Positions 7,742 through 16,647 of a DNA stretch of 43,631 nucleotides are shown here, one piece after another (position 1 is the stretch's first letter; each line of letters opens with the position of its first letter). Source of the DNA: Pelagibacteraceae bacterium AG-390-M19 (lineage in GTDB: Bacteria > Pseudomonadota > Alphaproteobacteria > Pelagibacterales > Pelagibacteraceae); NCBI GenBank assembly GCA_003279765.1, contig QCHC01000004.1:1-43631 (forward strand). Direction: 5' to 3'. The notes beneath the pieces are model-generated. The model worked only from the letters and a program-made list of their open reading frames with translations, ran no database searches and was not told where the DNA came from. Both the position numbers and the translations under genes were made by a program.

Positions 7742-9232
7742 ATGAATACAAATCTTAAAATTTCAAATGTAACTAAAATATATCCTGGTTGTGTTGCAAA
7801 CGACAATGTTTCACTCGAGTTTAATAGTGGTAAAATTTATGCTCTTCTTGGAGAAAATGGTGCTGGAAAATCTACACTAGTTAAAATTTTATCAGGTGTC
7901 ATCATTCCTGATGAAGGAAAAATTTATTTAAATGAAAATAATCTAAATCTTAATTCGCCATCAGATGCAAAGAAAAATGATATTGGAATGGTATTCCAGC
8001 ATTTTAATCTTTTTGAAACTTTGTCTGTGTTTGAAAACTTAATAATAGATTCAGATGAACAAAGAGAAAGTTTAAGAGAAAAAATTGATTTAATTATGAA
8101 AAAATACAATTTTCCAATTGATCTTGATATTCCTGTATTAAATCTGTCAGCAGGTCAAAAACAGAAAGTAGAAATAATAAGATGCCTAATAAGAAATCCA
8201 AAAGTTTTAATTATGGATGAGCCAACATCTGTATTAACAGAACAAGAAACAAGTGAATTATTTTTATCTTTGAAAAAATTCTCAGAAGAAGGAATTTTAA
8301 TTATTTATATTACACATAAACTAAAAGAAGTTATGCAGCTTTGCGATGAAGTTGCGGTAATGAGAAGAGGAAAGTTGGTCTCTGTAAGTGAAATAAAGAA
8401 TGAAAACATCGAGTCACTTGCCAACAAAATGGTGGGTCAGAACCTAAAAACAATTAAGAAAAAAAAAGCAAAAACTTCATCAGATCAATTGATTAAGATA
8501 ACTAATCTCAATTTTACAAGTGAAGATCCTTTTGAAACAAATTTAATGGATATTAATTTTTCTGTTAATCGAGGGGAGTGTTTGGGAATTGCTGGTATAT
8601 CAGGAAATGGCCAAAGTGAATTATTTCAAGTATTAAGCGGTGAAATTATTTCGGAAAAAAAATCTATTGAATTTAATAATAATTACATAGGAGATTTAAA
8701 TCCTCAAGAAAGAAGAGAATATTTGATGGCCTTTTCTCCAGAAGATAGACTTGAGCAGGCTGCAATTCCACAAATGAAAATTTTTGAAAATGTGGCTCTA
8801 AACAATTTTAAATCATCAAATTTTTTTAATAATGGATTAATAAATGAAAACAAAATTAAAGAACATTCTAAAAAAATAATTTCTGACTTTAATGTTAATA
8901 CGGATAACATAGAATTAAAAAGCCAATTTTTGTCTGGAGGAAATTTACAGAAATTAATTATTGGTAGAGAATTAATAACATCTCCTGATTTATTAATTTG
9001 TTTTAATCCAACATGGGGTCTGGATGTTGGAGCGATAAATTATATCCATGAAACATTGATTAAAATCAATGAACAAAATAAATCAATTATATTAATATCT
9101 ACAGACACTGATGAGTTATTAAAATTAAGTGACAAAATTTCAGTAATTCATAAAGGAAAATTGTCAAAAATTATGAATGCTGAAGAAGTTACCTCTGAAA
9201 AACTTGGAATACTAATGGGAGGAGCAAATTGA
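7742..9232 (+). CDS. BMP-type nucleoside ABC transporter, double ATPase subunit
   Basis: 496 residues with two fused ATP-binding domains, as in NupA/YufO and RbsA-like proteins. Domain 1 (about 1-240) has an intact Walker A GENGAGKS with Lys43, signature LSAGQKQKVE and Walker B VLIMDEPTSVL. Domain 2 (about 250-496) is degenerate in the way typical of BMP-family transporters: the Walker A region reads GISGNGQSE without the Lys, and the Walker B region reads LLICFNPTWGLDVGA without the Asp-Glu pair, while the signature FLSGGNLQK remains. It energises purine or nucleoside import with the two permeases and binding protein that follow. The last 4 bp overlap the next gene, showing translational coupling. 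Confidence 0.93.
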   Translation: MNTNLKISNVTKIYPGCVANDNVSLEFNSGKIYALLGENGAGKSTLVKILSGVIIPDEGKIYLNENNLNLNSPSDAKKNDIGMVFQHFNLFETLSVFENLIIDSDEQRESLREKIDLIMKKYNFPIDLDIPVLNLSAGQKQKVEIIRCLIRNPKVLIMDEPTSVLTEQETSELFLSLKKFSEEGILIIYITHKLKEVMQLCDEVAVMRRGKLVSVSEIKNENIESLANKMVGQNLKTIKKKKAKTSSDQLIKITNLNFTSEDPFETNLMDINFSVNRGECLGIAGISGNGQSELFQVLSGEIISEKKSIEFNNNYIGDLNPQERREYLMAFSPEDRLEQAAIPQMKIFENVALNNFKSSNFFNNGLINENKIKEHSKKIISDFNVNTDNIELKSQFLSGGNLQKLIIGRELITSPDLLICFNPTWGLDVGAINYIHETLIKINEQNKSIILISTDTDELLKLSDKISVIHKGKLSKIMNAEEVTSEKLGILMGGAN

Positions 9233-10293
9233 TTAAAATCGTAAAAAGAGATCAACCATCAAAAGCTATTTTTTTCTTTACACCTGTATTGGCTATTTTT
9301 CTAACATTAGTAGCGGGAGGTTTGATTTTTTTTATTTTAGGTTTTAAACCATTTGAAGCTCTTAAATTTTTTTTCATAATTCCAATTGCAGATAAATATG
9401 GTTTTAGCGAATTACTATTAAAAGCTACACCGCTTTGTTTAATAGCAATCGGTTTATCTTTTTGCTTTAAAAGCAATAACTGGAATATTGGAGCTGAGGG
9501 TCAATTAACTTTCGGGGCGATAGTTTCTGGGGGAGTTGCATTATTGTTTTATGAGCAAGAAGGGTTTTACATTCTTCCAATAGTAATTTTAGCTGGTGCA
9601 ATCGGTGGTATGCTGTACGCATCAATACCCGCAATCTTAAAAACTTACTTTAATACAAATGAAATATTAGTAAGTCTTATGTTGGTATATGTTTCAAAAT
9701 TAATTTTGGACTATCTTGTTGTAGGTCCTTGGAGCAATCCAGAGGGATTTAATTTTCCTGAAACGAGACAGTTTAGTGACTCAGCTAAACTTCCGCTGTT
9801 ATTTGAAGGACTGAGAATTCACGCAGGAATATTTTTAGCTTTAGCTGCAGTCGTCATTAGTTGGTTTGTTTTTTATAAAACATATTTAGGGTTCCAAATG
9901 AAAGTTTCAGGTTTTAGTTTAAAGACAGCAAAATATGCAGGATACAAAGGTAAAAAAATGATCATCCTCGTTTTTTTAATAAGTGGTGCTTGTGCGGGTC
10001 TAGCTGGTGTTGGAGAAATAACTGGACCTATTGGACAGCTTCACAGAGAAATTTCACCAGATTATGGTTTTACTGCAATAATTGTAGCATTTTTGGGCCG
10101 TTTGCATCCTGTTGGTATCATCTTTGCATCTCTAGTTGTTGCAATTACTTATCTTGGTGCTGAAACAGCGCAAATATTTATGCAAATACCTAAATATACT
10201 GGTCAGGTCTTTCAAGGAATGATTTTATTTTTTCTTCTTGCATCAGACTATTTACTGTTTTTCAAAATTAAATTTATAGGTTCAAAAAAATGA
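9229..10293 (+). CDS. BMP-type nucleoside ABC transporter, permease subunit 1
   Basis: 354-residue inner-membrane protein with about 10 hydrophobic helices, related to NupB/YufP. It carries the BPD_transp_2 features WNIGAEGQLTFGAI (about residues 85-98) and, in the coupling region, GGACAG-like ISGACAGLAGVGEITG. Start is the TTG at 9229 overlapping the ATPase stop by 4 bp (ATTGA); no nearer ATG is available in the first part. It pairs with the following permease to form the translocation pore. Confidence 0.92.
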   Translation: MIKIVKRDQPSKAIFFFTPVLAIFLTLVAGGLIFFILGFKPFEALKFFFIIPIADKYGFSELLLKATPLCLIAIGLSFCFKSNNWNIGAEGQLTFGAIVSGGVALLFYEQEGFYILPIVILAGAIGGMLYASIPAILKTYFNTNEILVSLMLVYVSKLILDYLVVGPWSNPEGFNFPETRQFSDSAKLPLLFEGLRIHAGIFLALAAVVISWFVFYKTYLGFQMKVSGFSLKTAKYAGYKGKKMIILVFLISGACAGLAGVGEITGPIGQLHREISPDYGFTAIIVAFLGRLHPVGIIFASLVVAITYLGAETAQIFMQIPKYTGQVFQGMILFFLLASDYLLFFKIKFIGSKK

Positions 10294-11222
10294 TCATCGA
10301 TATAAATTTTGTTGGACTGATAATTGCATCAATCATGGCCTCTGCTGTTCCTTTGATTTTAGCTTCTTGTGGCGAACTGATTACAGAAAGGTCTGGTGTC
10401 TTAAACCTTGGTGTTGAAGGAATGATGATTATTGGTGCTATTTCAGGTTTTGCATTAATGACTGTTACAGGAAGTTTGATCGTTGCAGTTTTTGGTGCAA
10501 TGTTAGCTGGAGTTTTAATTTCAACTATTTTTGCATTCCTTACTCAAACATTAATTACAAATCATGTTGCTACCGGTTTAGCGCTTACCATATTTGGAAT
10601 TGGCATATCAGCGATGATAGGAAAAAATTTTGTAGGAATTCCTGGAAAAGAATTTCCAGTTTTATTTGAAAGTTTAAAAGATACAATACCGCTTATAAGT
10701 CCAATATTGTTTGGACATTCAATTGTTTTTTATTTTGCTTTTGCTCTACCTTTCATGACTAACTATTTTTTAAAAAAAACAAAAATAGGATTAATAGTAA
10801 GAGCTGTGGGAGACTCACCTGAGTCCGCATCTAATCAGGGAATAAATGTTAGATTAGTTCGTTACGCTTGTATTCTTTACGGAGGCGCAATGAGTGGACT
10901 TGCTGGATCATATTTATCAATGATTTATACTCCACAGTGGATTGAAAATATGACAGGCGGTAGGGGCTGGATTGCATTAGCTCTTGTAGTTTTCTCGACA
11001 TGGAACCCAATTAAAATTTTAATTGGAGCAATGATTTTTGGAGGATTGACAATTATTCAATTTCATATGCAAGCAATAGGAGTAAGAATTCCTGTACAAT
11101 TTTTAACAGCTCTACCTTACATAGTTACAATAATAGTTTTAGTTGTAATTTCTCGTGATAGTAGAAAAATAAGACTAAGTACTCCAAGTTCTCTGGGGAA
11201 ATCTTTTCATAAAGACAATTAA
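10290..11222 (+). CDS. BMP-type nucleoside ABC transporter, permease subunit 2
   Basis: 310-residue inner-membrane protein of the same permease family (NupC/YufQ-like). The conserved EGMMIIGAISG segment follows ERSGVLNLGV, as in the family, and AVGDSPESASNQGINVRLVRYAC is the cytoplasmic coupling loop that contacts the ATPase. Next comes GGAMSGLAGSYLSM. It overlaps the previous gene by 4 bp (ATGA), so the three transporter genes are translationally coupled. The binding-protein gene follows after 77 bp. Confidence 0.92.
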   Translation: MIIDINFVGLIIASIMASAVPLILASCGELITERSGVLNLGVEGMMIIGAISGFALMTVTGSLIVAVFGAMLAGVLISTIFAFLTQTLITNHVATGLALTIFGIGISAMIGKNFVGIPGKEFPVLFESLKDTIPLISPILFGHSIVFYFAFALPFMTNYFLKKTKIGLIVRAVGDSPESASNQGINVRLVRYACILYGGAMSGLAGSYLSMIYTPQWIENMTGGRGWIALALVVFSTWNPIKILIGAMIFGGLTIIQFHMQAIGVRIPVQFLTALPYIVTIIVLVVISRDSRKIRLSTPSSLGKSFHKDN

Positions 11223-11250
11223 TTTAAAAATAATCATTTTTTTTTAGATA

Positions 11251-11277
11251 TTTTAATTTAAATTTAAATAATTAAAA
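11251..11277 (+). repeat. All-AT inverted repeat upstream of the binding-protein gene
   Basis: TTTTAATT (11251-11258) and AATTAAAA (11270-11277) flank an 11-nt spacer that is itself nearly self-complementary. It lies in the 77-bp gap before the periplasmic binding-protein gene. It could be an intercistronic stem that lets the binding protein be expressed at a different level from the membrane subunits, or part of a separate promoter region. Pure A/T pairing makes it weak evidence. Confidence 0.3.
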
Positions 11278-11299
11278 AATCAAAAGGGGAAATAAATTT

Positions 11300-12370
11300 A
11301 TGCATAAATTTTTAATTCGTTCTTTCGTCTCTTCTTTAGTTTTATTATTTACATTAACTGTGGCTGCAGTTGCAAAAGATGTTAAAGCAGCATTTGTTTA
11401 TATTGGTCCAACTGGTGACCATGGATGGACATATCAGCATGATGTAGGTAGAAAAGCTGTTGAAGCTGCCGGATTTAAAACAACTTACGTAGAAGGTGTT
11501 CCAGAAAGTGCCGATGCTGAGAGGGTTCTTAGACAATTAGCTAATTCTGGTCATGATGTTATCTTTACAACTAGTTTTGGATACATGAATCCAACTAACA
11601 AAGTTGCAAAGGAGTTTCCAAATGTAAAATTTGAACATGCTACTGGATACAAAAGAGAACATCCAAATGTTTCAACATACGCAGCTAGATTCTACGAAGG
11701 TAGAACTATCTTAGGAACAATTGCTGGAACTATGACAAAATCAAATGTTATCGGTTATGTTGCATCTTTTCCAATTCCTGAAGTTATCAGGGGTATCAAT
11801 TCATTTACTTTAGCAGCTCAAAAAGTTAACCCAAATATTAAAACTAAAATTGTTTGGGCTTTCACTTGGTACGATCCAGGTAAAGAAGCAGAGGCAGCAA
11901 AAGCTTTAATCGATCAAGGTGCTGATGTAATTGCTCAACATACAGATAGTACTGCTATTGTTCAAATGGCTGAAAAAGCTGGAGTATATGCTTTTGGACA
12001 AGCAAGTGATATGGACAAGTTCGCTCCTAAAGCTGTATTGACTTCAGTTGAAAACAATTGGGGGCCATACTATGTAGACAGAGTTAAAGCTGTTGCGAAC
12101 GGTACATGGAACCAAAAAGATACTTGGCATGGTATTGGAGATGGTATGGTTGTGATATCAGATTTAGATTCACAAATGCCAGCTGACCTAAGATCAAAAG
12201 TTAAAAAACTTCAGGCAGATTTAGCATCTGGTAAAGTTCATTCTTTCACAGGACCAATTTATGACCAGAAAGGTAATTTAATGGTTGCTGAAGGAAAAAC
12301 TGCAGATGATGGAATGCTTGCAGGAATGATGACTTACGTTAAAGGTGTTGAAGGAGATATACCTAAGTAA
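11300..12370 (+). CDS. BMP-family periplasmic nucleoside/purine-binding protein
   Basis: 356 residues with a Sec signal peptide (hydrophobic core about 9-22, likely cleavage after VAAVA at residue 25). It has no lipobox Cys, so it is soluble in the periplasm. Family phrases include AFVYIGPTGDHGWTYQHDVG at the mature N terminus, the ligand-pocket region TTSFGYMNPT, and KIVWAFTWYDPGKEAEAAKALIDQGADVIAQHTDST. BMP proteins bind nucleosides or purines and feed the preceding ABC subunits. Codon use looks less AT-biased than its neighbours, as expected for a highly expressed binding protein. The gene has a Shine-Dalgarno-like GGGGAAA and its own terminator. Confidence 0.93.
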   Translation: MHKFLIRSFVSSLVLLFTLTVAAVAKDVKAAFVYIGPTGDHGWTYQHDVGRKAVEAAGFKTTYVEGVPESADAERVLRQLANSGHDVIFTTSFGYMNPTNKVAKEFPNVKFEHATGYKREHPNVSTYAARFYEGRTILGTIAGTMTKSNVIGYVASFPIPEVIRGINSFTLAAQKVNPNIKTKIVWAFTWYDPGKEAEAAKALIDQGADVIAQHTDSTAIVQMAEKAGVYAFGQASDMDKFAPKAVLTSVENNWGPYYVDRVKAVANGTWNQKDTWHGIGDGMVVISDLDSQMPADLRSKVKKLQADLASGKVHSFTGPIYDQKGNLMVAEGKTADDGMLAGMMTYVKGVEGDIPK

Positions 12371-12392
12371 TAAGTTTTCATTTAAAAAATTT

Positions 12393-12425
12393 AAAAGGCC
12401 GGTTTTTTAACTGGCCTTTTTTTTA
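12393..12425. terminator. Rho-independent terminator, usable from both sides
   Basis: AAAAGGCCGGTT pairs with AACTGGCCTTTT around a TTTT loop (12393-12420), with one G-T wobble, and is followed by further T to about 12424. The complement also ends in a T-rich stretch, so it can stop the convergent phosphoribosyltransferase operon as well. It separates the transporter operon from the purine-catabolic operon. Confidence 0.9.
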
Positions 12426-12947
12426 TATCTGATGTTTTTTTTTGATTTCCTCAATCCTTAATTCTTCATAAATTTCAAAGGGCTGTACTATCCAAGGATT
12501 GTCTGGAAGTTTATTTGCACAAAAGTCTGGCTCAAATGTTGATTTCTTTTTTTTAAATAATGTTGCAGTTTTAATGTCTTCTATTTTATCTTTAATAGGT
12601 TCATATTTTTTTAACCAATCTATACTTTTGTTAAAAGTAATTCCTGTGTCAGATAAATCATCACACAAAAGTATTTTTCCACCCATATTAGGTGCTATCG
12701 AACTCATTTCTCTTGAAAAAACAATATCACCCTGCTCATCCTCTACACCTTTACCACTGTAAGACTCGACTGCAAGATACGCGCATTTTAATTTAAAAAT
12801 TCTACTTAAAACATCTATCATCGGCGCTGCTCCACGCATTATGCCAACTAGTATTGTTGGTTTATATCCACTCTCATCAATTTGGATTGCTAGTTTCTCA
12901 ACAGTTTTGTTATACTCGTCCCAGCTGACAATCATTTTTTCAGACAT
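12423..12947 (-). CDS. Purine phosphoribosyltransferase (xanthine/guanine/hypoxanthine type)
   Basis: 174-residue type I phosphoribosyltransferase that converts a free purine base plus PRPP to its nucleotide. The PRPP-binding loop is visible as ILLCDDLSDTGITF (about 92-105, with Asp96-Asp97), and an N-terminal VGIMRGAAPM matches the PPi-binding loop of Gpt-like enzymes. It is the last gene of the minus-strand purine operon, 16 bp after puuD. That location suggests xanthine or guanine salvage, so imported base can be diverted from oxidation to nucleotides. Base preference is inferred. Confidence 0.85.
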   Translation of the reverse strand: MSEKMIVSWDEYNKTVEKLAIQIDESGYKPTILVGIMRGAAPMIDVLSRIFKLKCAYLAVESYSGKGVEDEQGDIVFSREMSSIAPNMGGKILLCDDLSDTGITFNKSIDWLKKYEPIKDKIEDIKTATLFKKKKSTFEPDFCANKLPDNPWIVQPFEIYEELRIEEIKKKHQI

Positions 12948-12963
12948 AATTTTTTATATCTAG

Positions 12964-13875
12964 TTATTTAAATAATAAAACTAAAACTGCAAGAACGATA
13001 AGTGCTATTATTGAAGAAATCAGAATATACAACCTATGAATGTTTCTTCCTCTTAAATTAAAATAATGTCTTGCTACACCAGAAATAATGGCAATCGCAC
13101 ATAATATTAACCAATTATATTGATGATAAACTAAAAAGCTCGAATGCCCAGAAAGCATTATAAACAACACTAAAAAAGTTGAATAATTATTGTGAATTGA
13201 CCGTTGTTTAGCTGCCAAAGATAAACTCATATCAAATTTTTCGCCTCTTTCGCTACTACTAATTATGTTCATTTGATTAGGTATAATTACTGTGAAAACA
13301 TTACCAAACATATTTGTACCAATTATTAATCCAACACTCAAAATTGCAAATTTAGGTCCAAATAATTTTGTAAGACCAAAAGATACTAGCGTTAACAAAA
13401 TTATTCCTGTTGATATAAATAAAATATTATTCTCAATTAATTTTGATTTACATAAAAGATCATAAATGAACCAAGCGACAATCAATGATAAAAGCGAGAT
13501 AATAATAGCATAACTAGGAGGCATTAACAGAACACGCTTATCAACCATTAATACGCCAGCGTTATAATAGTAAATTACAACTAATAGCAACATTCCAGTT
13601 ACAAAGGTTAAATAACTTTGCCATTTGAAGATTACTAATCTATTTAAGTAATCTTGAGGTGGAGATGTTTTTAACCTTGAAAGTTTATAAAAAAAACCAG
13701 AATGCATGAGATATCCTTCACCATCGACATCATCACTTGTAATATTTTTATTTAAATTATTATCTAAATAATTAAATAAAAAACTATTACCTACCCATAA
13801 TATTGCAAATAATACATGGCCCCATCTTAGAATAACTTCTAACCATTTTATTGTATAAGGTAAAAATTCCATCAA
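12964..13875 (-). CDS. puuD: Membrane urate oxidase PuuD, membrane domain only
   Basis: 303 residues with about eight hydrophobic helices. The start LEVILRWGHVLFAILWVGNS is characteristic of the Urate_ox_N (PuuD) family, an integral-membrane oxidase that turns urate into 5-hydroxyisourate and passes electrons to a cytochrome c. Typical PuuD carries a cytochrome c domain at its C terminus; this protein ends at the last helix (LVLLFK) and has no CxxCH. A separate secreted cytochrome c at 21356-21679 may supply it. The neighbours are guaD (4-bp overlap upstream) and xdh genes, as expected for urate formed by xanthine oxidation. No soluble uricase or HpxO-type enzyme is present in the window. Confidence 0.87.
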   Translation of the reverse strand: MMEFLPYTIKWLEVILRWGHVLFAILWVGNSFLFNYLDNNLNKNITSDDVDGEGYLMHSGFFYKLSRLKTSPPQDYLNRLVIFKWQSYLTFVTGMLLLVVIYYYNAGVLMVDKRVLLMPPSYAIIISLLSLIVAWFIYDLLCKSKLIENNILFISTGIILLTLVSFGLTKLFGPKFAILSVGLIIGTNMFGNVFTVIIPNQMNIISSSERGEKFDMSLSLAAKQRSIHNNYSTFLVLFIMLSGHSSFLVYHQYNWLILCAIAIISGVARHYFNLRGRNIHRLYILISSIIALIVLAVLVLLFK

Positions 13876-14342
13876 TATTTTATTTTATCTACTTTTTTAT
13901 TCCAAATTTCAAATGCTTTTAAAGCTTCATCTCTAAGCATTTGTACCATTTTAATTTTCCTATCATCAATTTTTTTTGGAATTTCTGAATAAATAAAGGA
14001 GTCATCAAAATCTATATTTTTTGCATCTTCTCTGGTGTTTGCATAATATATTTTATCTAATCTTGACCAATAAATTGCTGAAAGGCACATCGGGCAAGGT
14101 TCGCAAGATGTATAAATCTCACATCCAGAAAGATCAAAAGTATTTAAATTTTTACAGGCTTCTCGAATTGCTACTATTTCTCCATGAGCAGTTGGATCAT
14201 TTGAAGAAGTAACTTTATTTGAACCCTCTGCAATAATCTTATTATCCTTAACTATAACACTTCCAAATGGGCCACCAATAGTATTCGCACTATTTATTGA
14301 AAGTTCAATTGCTTTTGTCATAAATTTTATTTTATCTTCCAT
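13872..14342 (-). CDS. guaD: Guanine deaminase (cytidine-deaminase fold)
   Basis: 156 residues, the same length as Bacillus-type GuaD. It hydrolyses guanine to xanthine plus ammonia. Zinc-site residues are visible as His53-Gly-Glu55 (TAHGEIVAIR) and Pro82-Cys83-Pro-Met-Cys86 (CEPCPMCLSAIYW). GGPFGSVIVKD near residues 23-33 and the C-terminal end (FEIWNKK) fit GuaD, and the position between xdhB (1 bp) and puuD (4-bp overlap) supports guanine as substrate. The product feeds XdhAB directly. Confidence 0.92.
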   Translation of the reverse strand: MEDKIKFMTKAIELSINSANTIGGPFGSVIVKDNKIIAEGSNKVTSSNDPTAHGEIVAIREACKNLNTFDLSGCEIYTSCEPCPMCLSAIYWSRLDKIYYANTREDAKNIDFDDSFIYSEIPKKIDDRKIKMVQMLRDEALKAFEIWNKKVDKIKY

Positions 14343-14343
14343 T

Positions 14344-16647
14344 TTAATTTTTTATTTTATTTTTAATTTTGTTAATGCTCATTAAAATTCTTTCAGGTGT
14401 TGCTGGTGCATTAAGTTCTGGCGCAAACTGATAATTTCCAATTGAAGCAACTGCATCTTTAATTGCATAAAAAACACTCATGGCTAGCATCAAAGGAGGT
14501 TCACCAGTTGTTTTTGCTTTATTAACAACTTTTTCTTTATTTAATCCTTCCTTAAAAATTTCTACATTGAATTTTTTTGGAATATCACTTACTGCAGGTA
14601 TTTTGTAAGTCGATGGAGAAAAAGTTGTAATCTGCCCGTCTGATTTCCACTTCAATTCCTCTATTGTTAACCATCCTTGTCCTTGCACAAAACCACCCTC
14701 TATCTGGCCCAGTTCTAGCGCCGGATTTATTGGTTTGCCAGCATCATGTAAAATATCTACCCTTTCCAGTATATTTTCACCCGTCAATGTATCTACAGTT
14801 ACTTCCGAAACAGCTGCTCCATAACAAAAGTAATAAAAAGGTCTTCCTCTAAATTTTTTTTTATCAAAATTAATTTTAGGTGTTGAATAGAAGCCAGATG
14901 ATGAAAGAGAAATTCTATTTAAATATGCTTCTTGAATTATGCTTTTAAATTCAAATTGTCTGTTTCCAAATATTATAAATTGATCTTTATAGACTGCCTC
15001 TTGATTATAGATTTTATATTTTTTCTTAATAAATTTTTCTAAATTTAATTTTATTTTTGCTACTGCATTTAATGCTGCGGCTCCGTTAAGGTCTGTAGTT
15101 GATGAAGCGGCGCTAGCTGAAGTATTTGGTACCTTAGCTGTGTTTGTTGATGAAATATGAACTAAATTATATGGTAATCCTAGAGAATTTGCCACTAATT
15201 GAGCTATTTTTGTATGGGTCCCCTGACCCATTTCAATTCCTCCATGATTTAAATGAACACTTCCATCTGTGTAAATATGAACTAAGGCTCCAGCTTGATT
15301 TAAATGAATTGTAGTAAATGAAATACCAAATTTTAAAGGTGTAATGGCTATACCCTTCTTTCTAAATTTATTTTTTTCGTTAAATTTTCTTATGTCCGAA
15401 TATCTTTTCTTGTAATTAGATTTACTTTCTAATTTTTTAAATATTTCATTAATGACATTATCTTCAACAGTCATTCCATAATGTGTTACATTTCTTTTAT
15501 CTTTTTGATAAAAATTTTTCTTTCTGACTTCTATAGGATCTTTTTTTAAATACCTTGCGATATTATCTATAATATTTTCAATAGCCATCATCCCTTGATT
15601 TCCACCAAAGCCTCTAAATGCAGTTGAGGTTGGAATATTTGTTTTACATAAATTATTTATTATCTCAATATCTGAAATATAATATGCATTGTCCACATGA
15701 AGCAAAGCTCTCTCGTTTATTGCTGCTGATAAATCAGGTGACATTCCACAATTAGAAGATAAATTTATTTTTAATCCTTCAATGATACCTTCATCATTAA
15801 AACCAACTTCATATTCAGATAAAAATTCATGTCGCTTTCCAGTTAAAATTATATCATCATCTCTATCTAATCTTAATTTAACTGGTTGCCCTGATTTTTT
15901 TGCCAATAACGCACAAATACATGCTGTCATGAAATTTGTTTCCTTTCCTCCAAACCCACCTCCAATTCTTCTAACCTCAACATTTATTGAATTACTTTTT
16001 TGATTAAACATTTTTGCAATTAGTTGTTGTGTTTCTGATGGATGTTGCGTCGAACTATAAACTAAAAAATTATCATCTTCTTTAGGAACAACAAAAGCTG
16101 CCTGGCCCTCTAAATAAAAGTGCTCTTGGCTTCCAGTTGTAAAATTACCTTTTAAATTGTTTTTTGAATTTGTTATTTTTTTAGAAGGGTTACCTTTTTT
16201 AACTTTTCTAGGTTTAAATAAAAATTGCTTCTTATTTAAAGCTTCTTTTATCGTGATAACTGGTTTTAAATCTTTATAGGTGATTTTGGCTTTCAATACT
16301 GCTTTTCTAGCAAGTTCTGTGGTTGTAGCAGCCACAGCAAATAATGGCTGACCAAAAAACTCTACTTTTTTTTTAGGAAAAATTGGATCACCTTCAAAAA
16401 CTGGACCCACATCATTTCTACCAGGGATATCACTTTGGGTAACTACTGTTACCACTCCTTCACTCTTTTTTACTTCAGTTAAGTCTATATTTTTGATTAT
16501 TGCATGAGCTTTTTTACTTAAACCAATAGCGCCATAAATTGTATTGTTTGGTTCATTAATATCATCAGTGTACTCAGCATATCCACTCACATGCTTATAG
16601 GCACTATCATGTGGTCTTATTTCCTCAATGTAGTTCTCTTTACTCAT
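14344..16647 (-). CDS. xdhB: Xanthine dehydrogenase, molybdopterin-binding large subunit
   Basis: 767 residues. It carries the molybdenum cofactor that hydroxylates hypoxanthine/xanthine to urate. Family motifs include RPHDSAYKHVSGYAEYTDDI at the N terminus, RRIGGGFGGKE (Moco contact), PTSTAFRGFGGNQG with the substrate-binding Arg, GGIEMGQGTHTKIAQL, and the catalytic Glu716 in TTGEPPLMLAM. Length matches XdhB of two-subunit bacterial enzymes. The xdhA stop and xdhB start directly abut, so the subunits are translationally coupled. Moco insertion needs XdhC, encoded in two pieces at 21730-22757. Confidence 0.95.
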   Translation of the reverse strand: MSKENYIEEIRPHDSAYKHVSGYAEYTDDINEPNNTIYGAIGLSKKAHAIIKNIDLTEVKKSEGVVTVVTQSDIPGRNDVGPVFEGDPIFPKKKVEFFGQPLFAVAATTTELARKAVLKAKITYKDLKPVITIKEALNKKQFLFKPRKVKKGNPSKKITNSKNNLKGNFTTGSQEHFYLEGQAAFVVPKEDDNFLVYSSTQHPSETQQLIAKMFNQKSNSINVEVRRIGGGFGGKETNFMTACICALLAKKSGQPVKLRLDRDDDIILTGKRHEFLSEYEVGFNDEGIIEGLKINLSSNCGMSPDLSAAINERALLHVDNAYYISDIEIINNLCKTNIPTSTAFRGFGGNQGMMAIENIIDNIARYLKKDPIEVRKKNFYQKDKRNVTHYGMTVEDNVINEIFKKLESKSNYKKRYSDIRKFNEKNKFRKKGIAITPLKFGISFTTIHLNQAGALVHIYTDGSVHLNHGGIEMGQGTHTKIAQLVANSLGLPYNLVHISSTNTAKVPNTSASAASSTTDLNGAAALNAVAKIKLNLEKFIKKKYKIYNQEAVYKDQFIIFGNRQFEFKSIIQEAYLNRISLSSSGFYSTPKINFDKKKFRGRPFYYFCYGAAVSEVTVDTLTGENILERVDILHDAGKPINPALELGQIEGGFVQGQGWLTIEELKWKSDGQITTFSPSTYKIPAVSDIPKKFNVEIFKEGLNKEKVVNKAKTTGEPPLMLAMSVFYAIKDAVASIGNYQFAPELNAPATPERILMSINKIKNKIKN

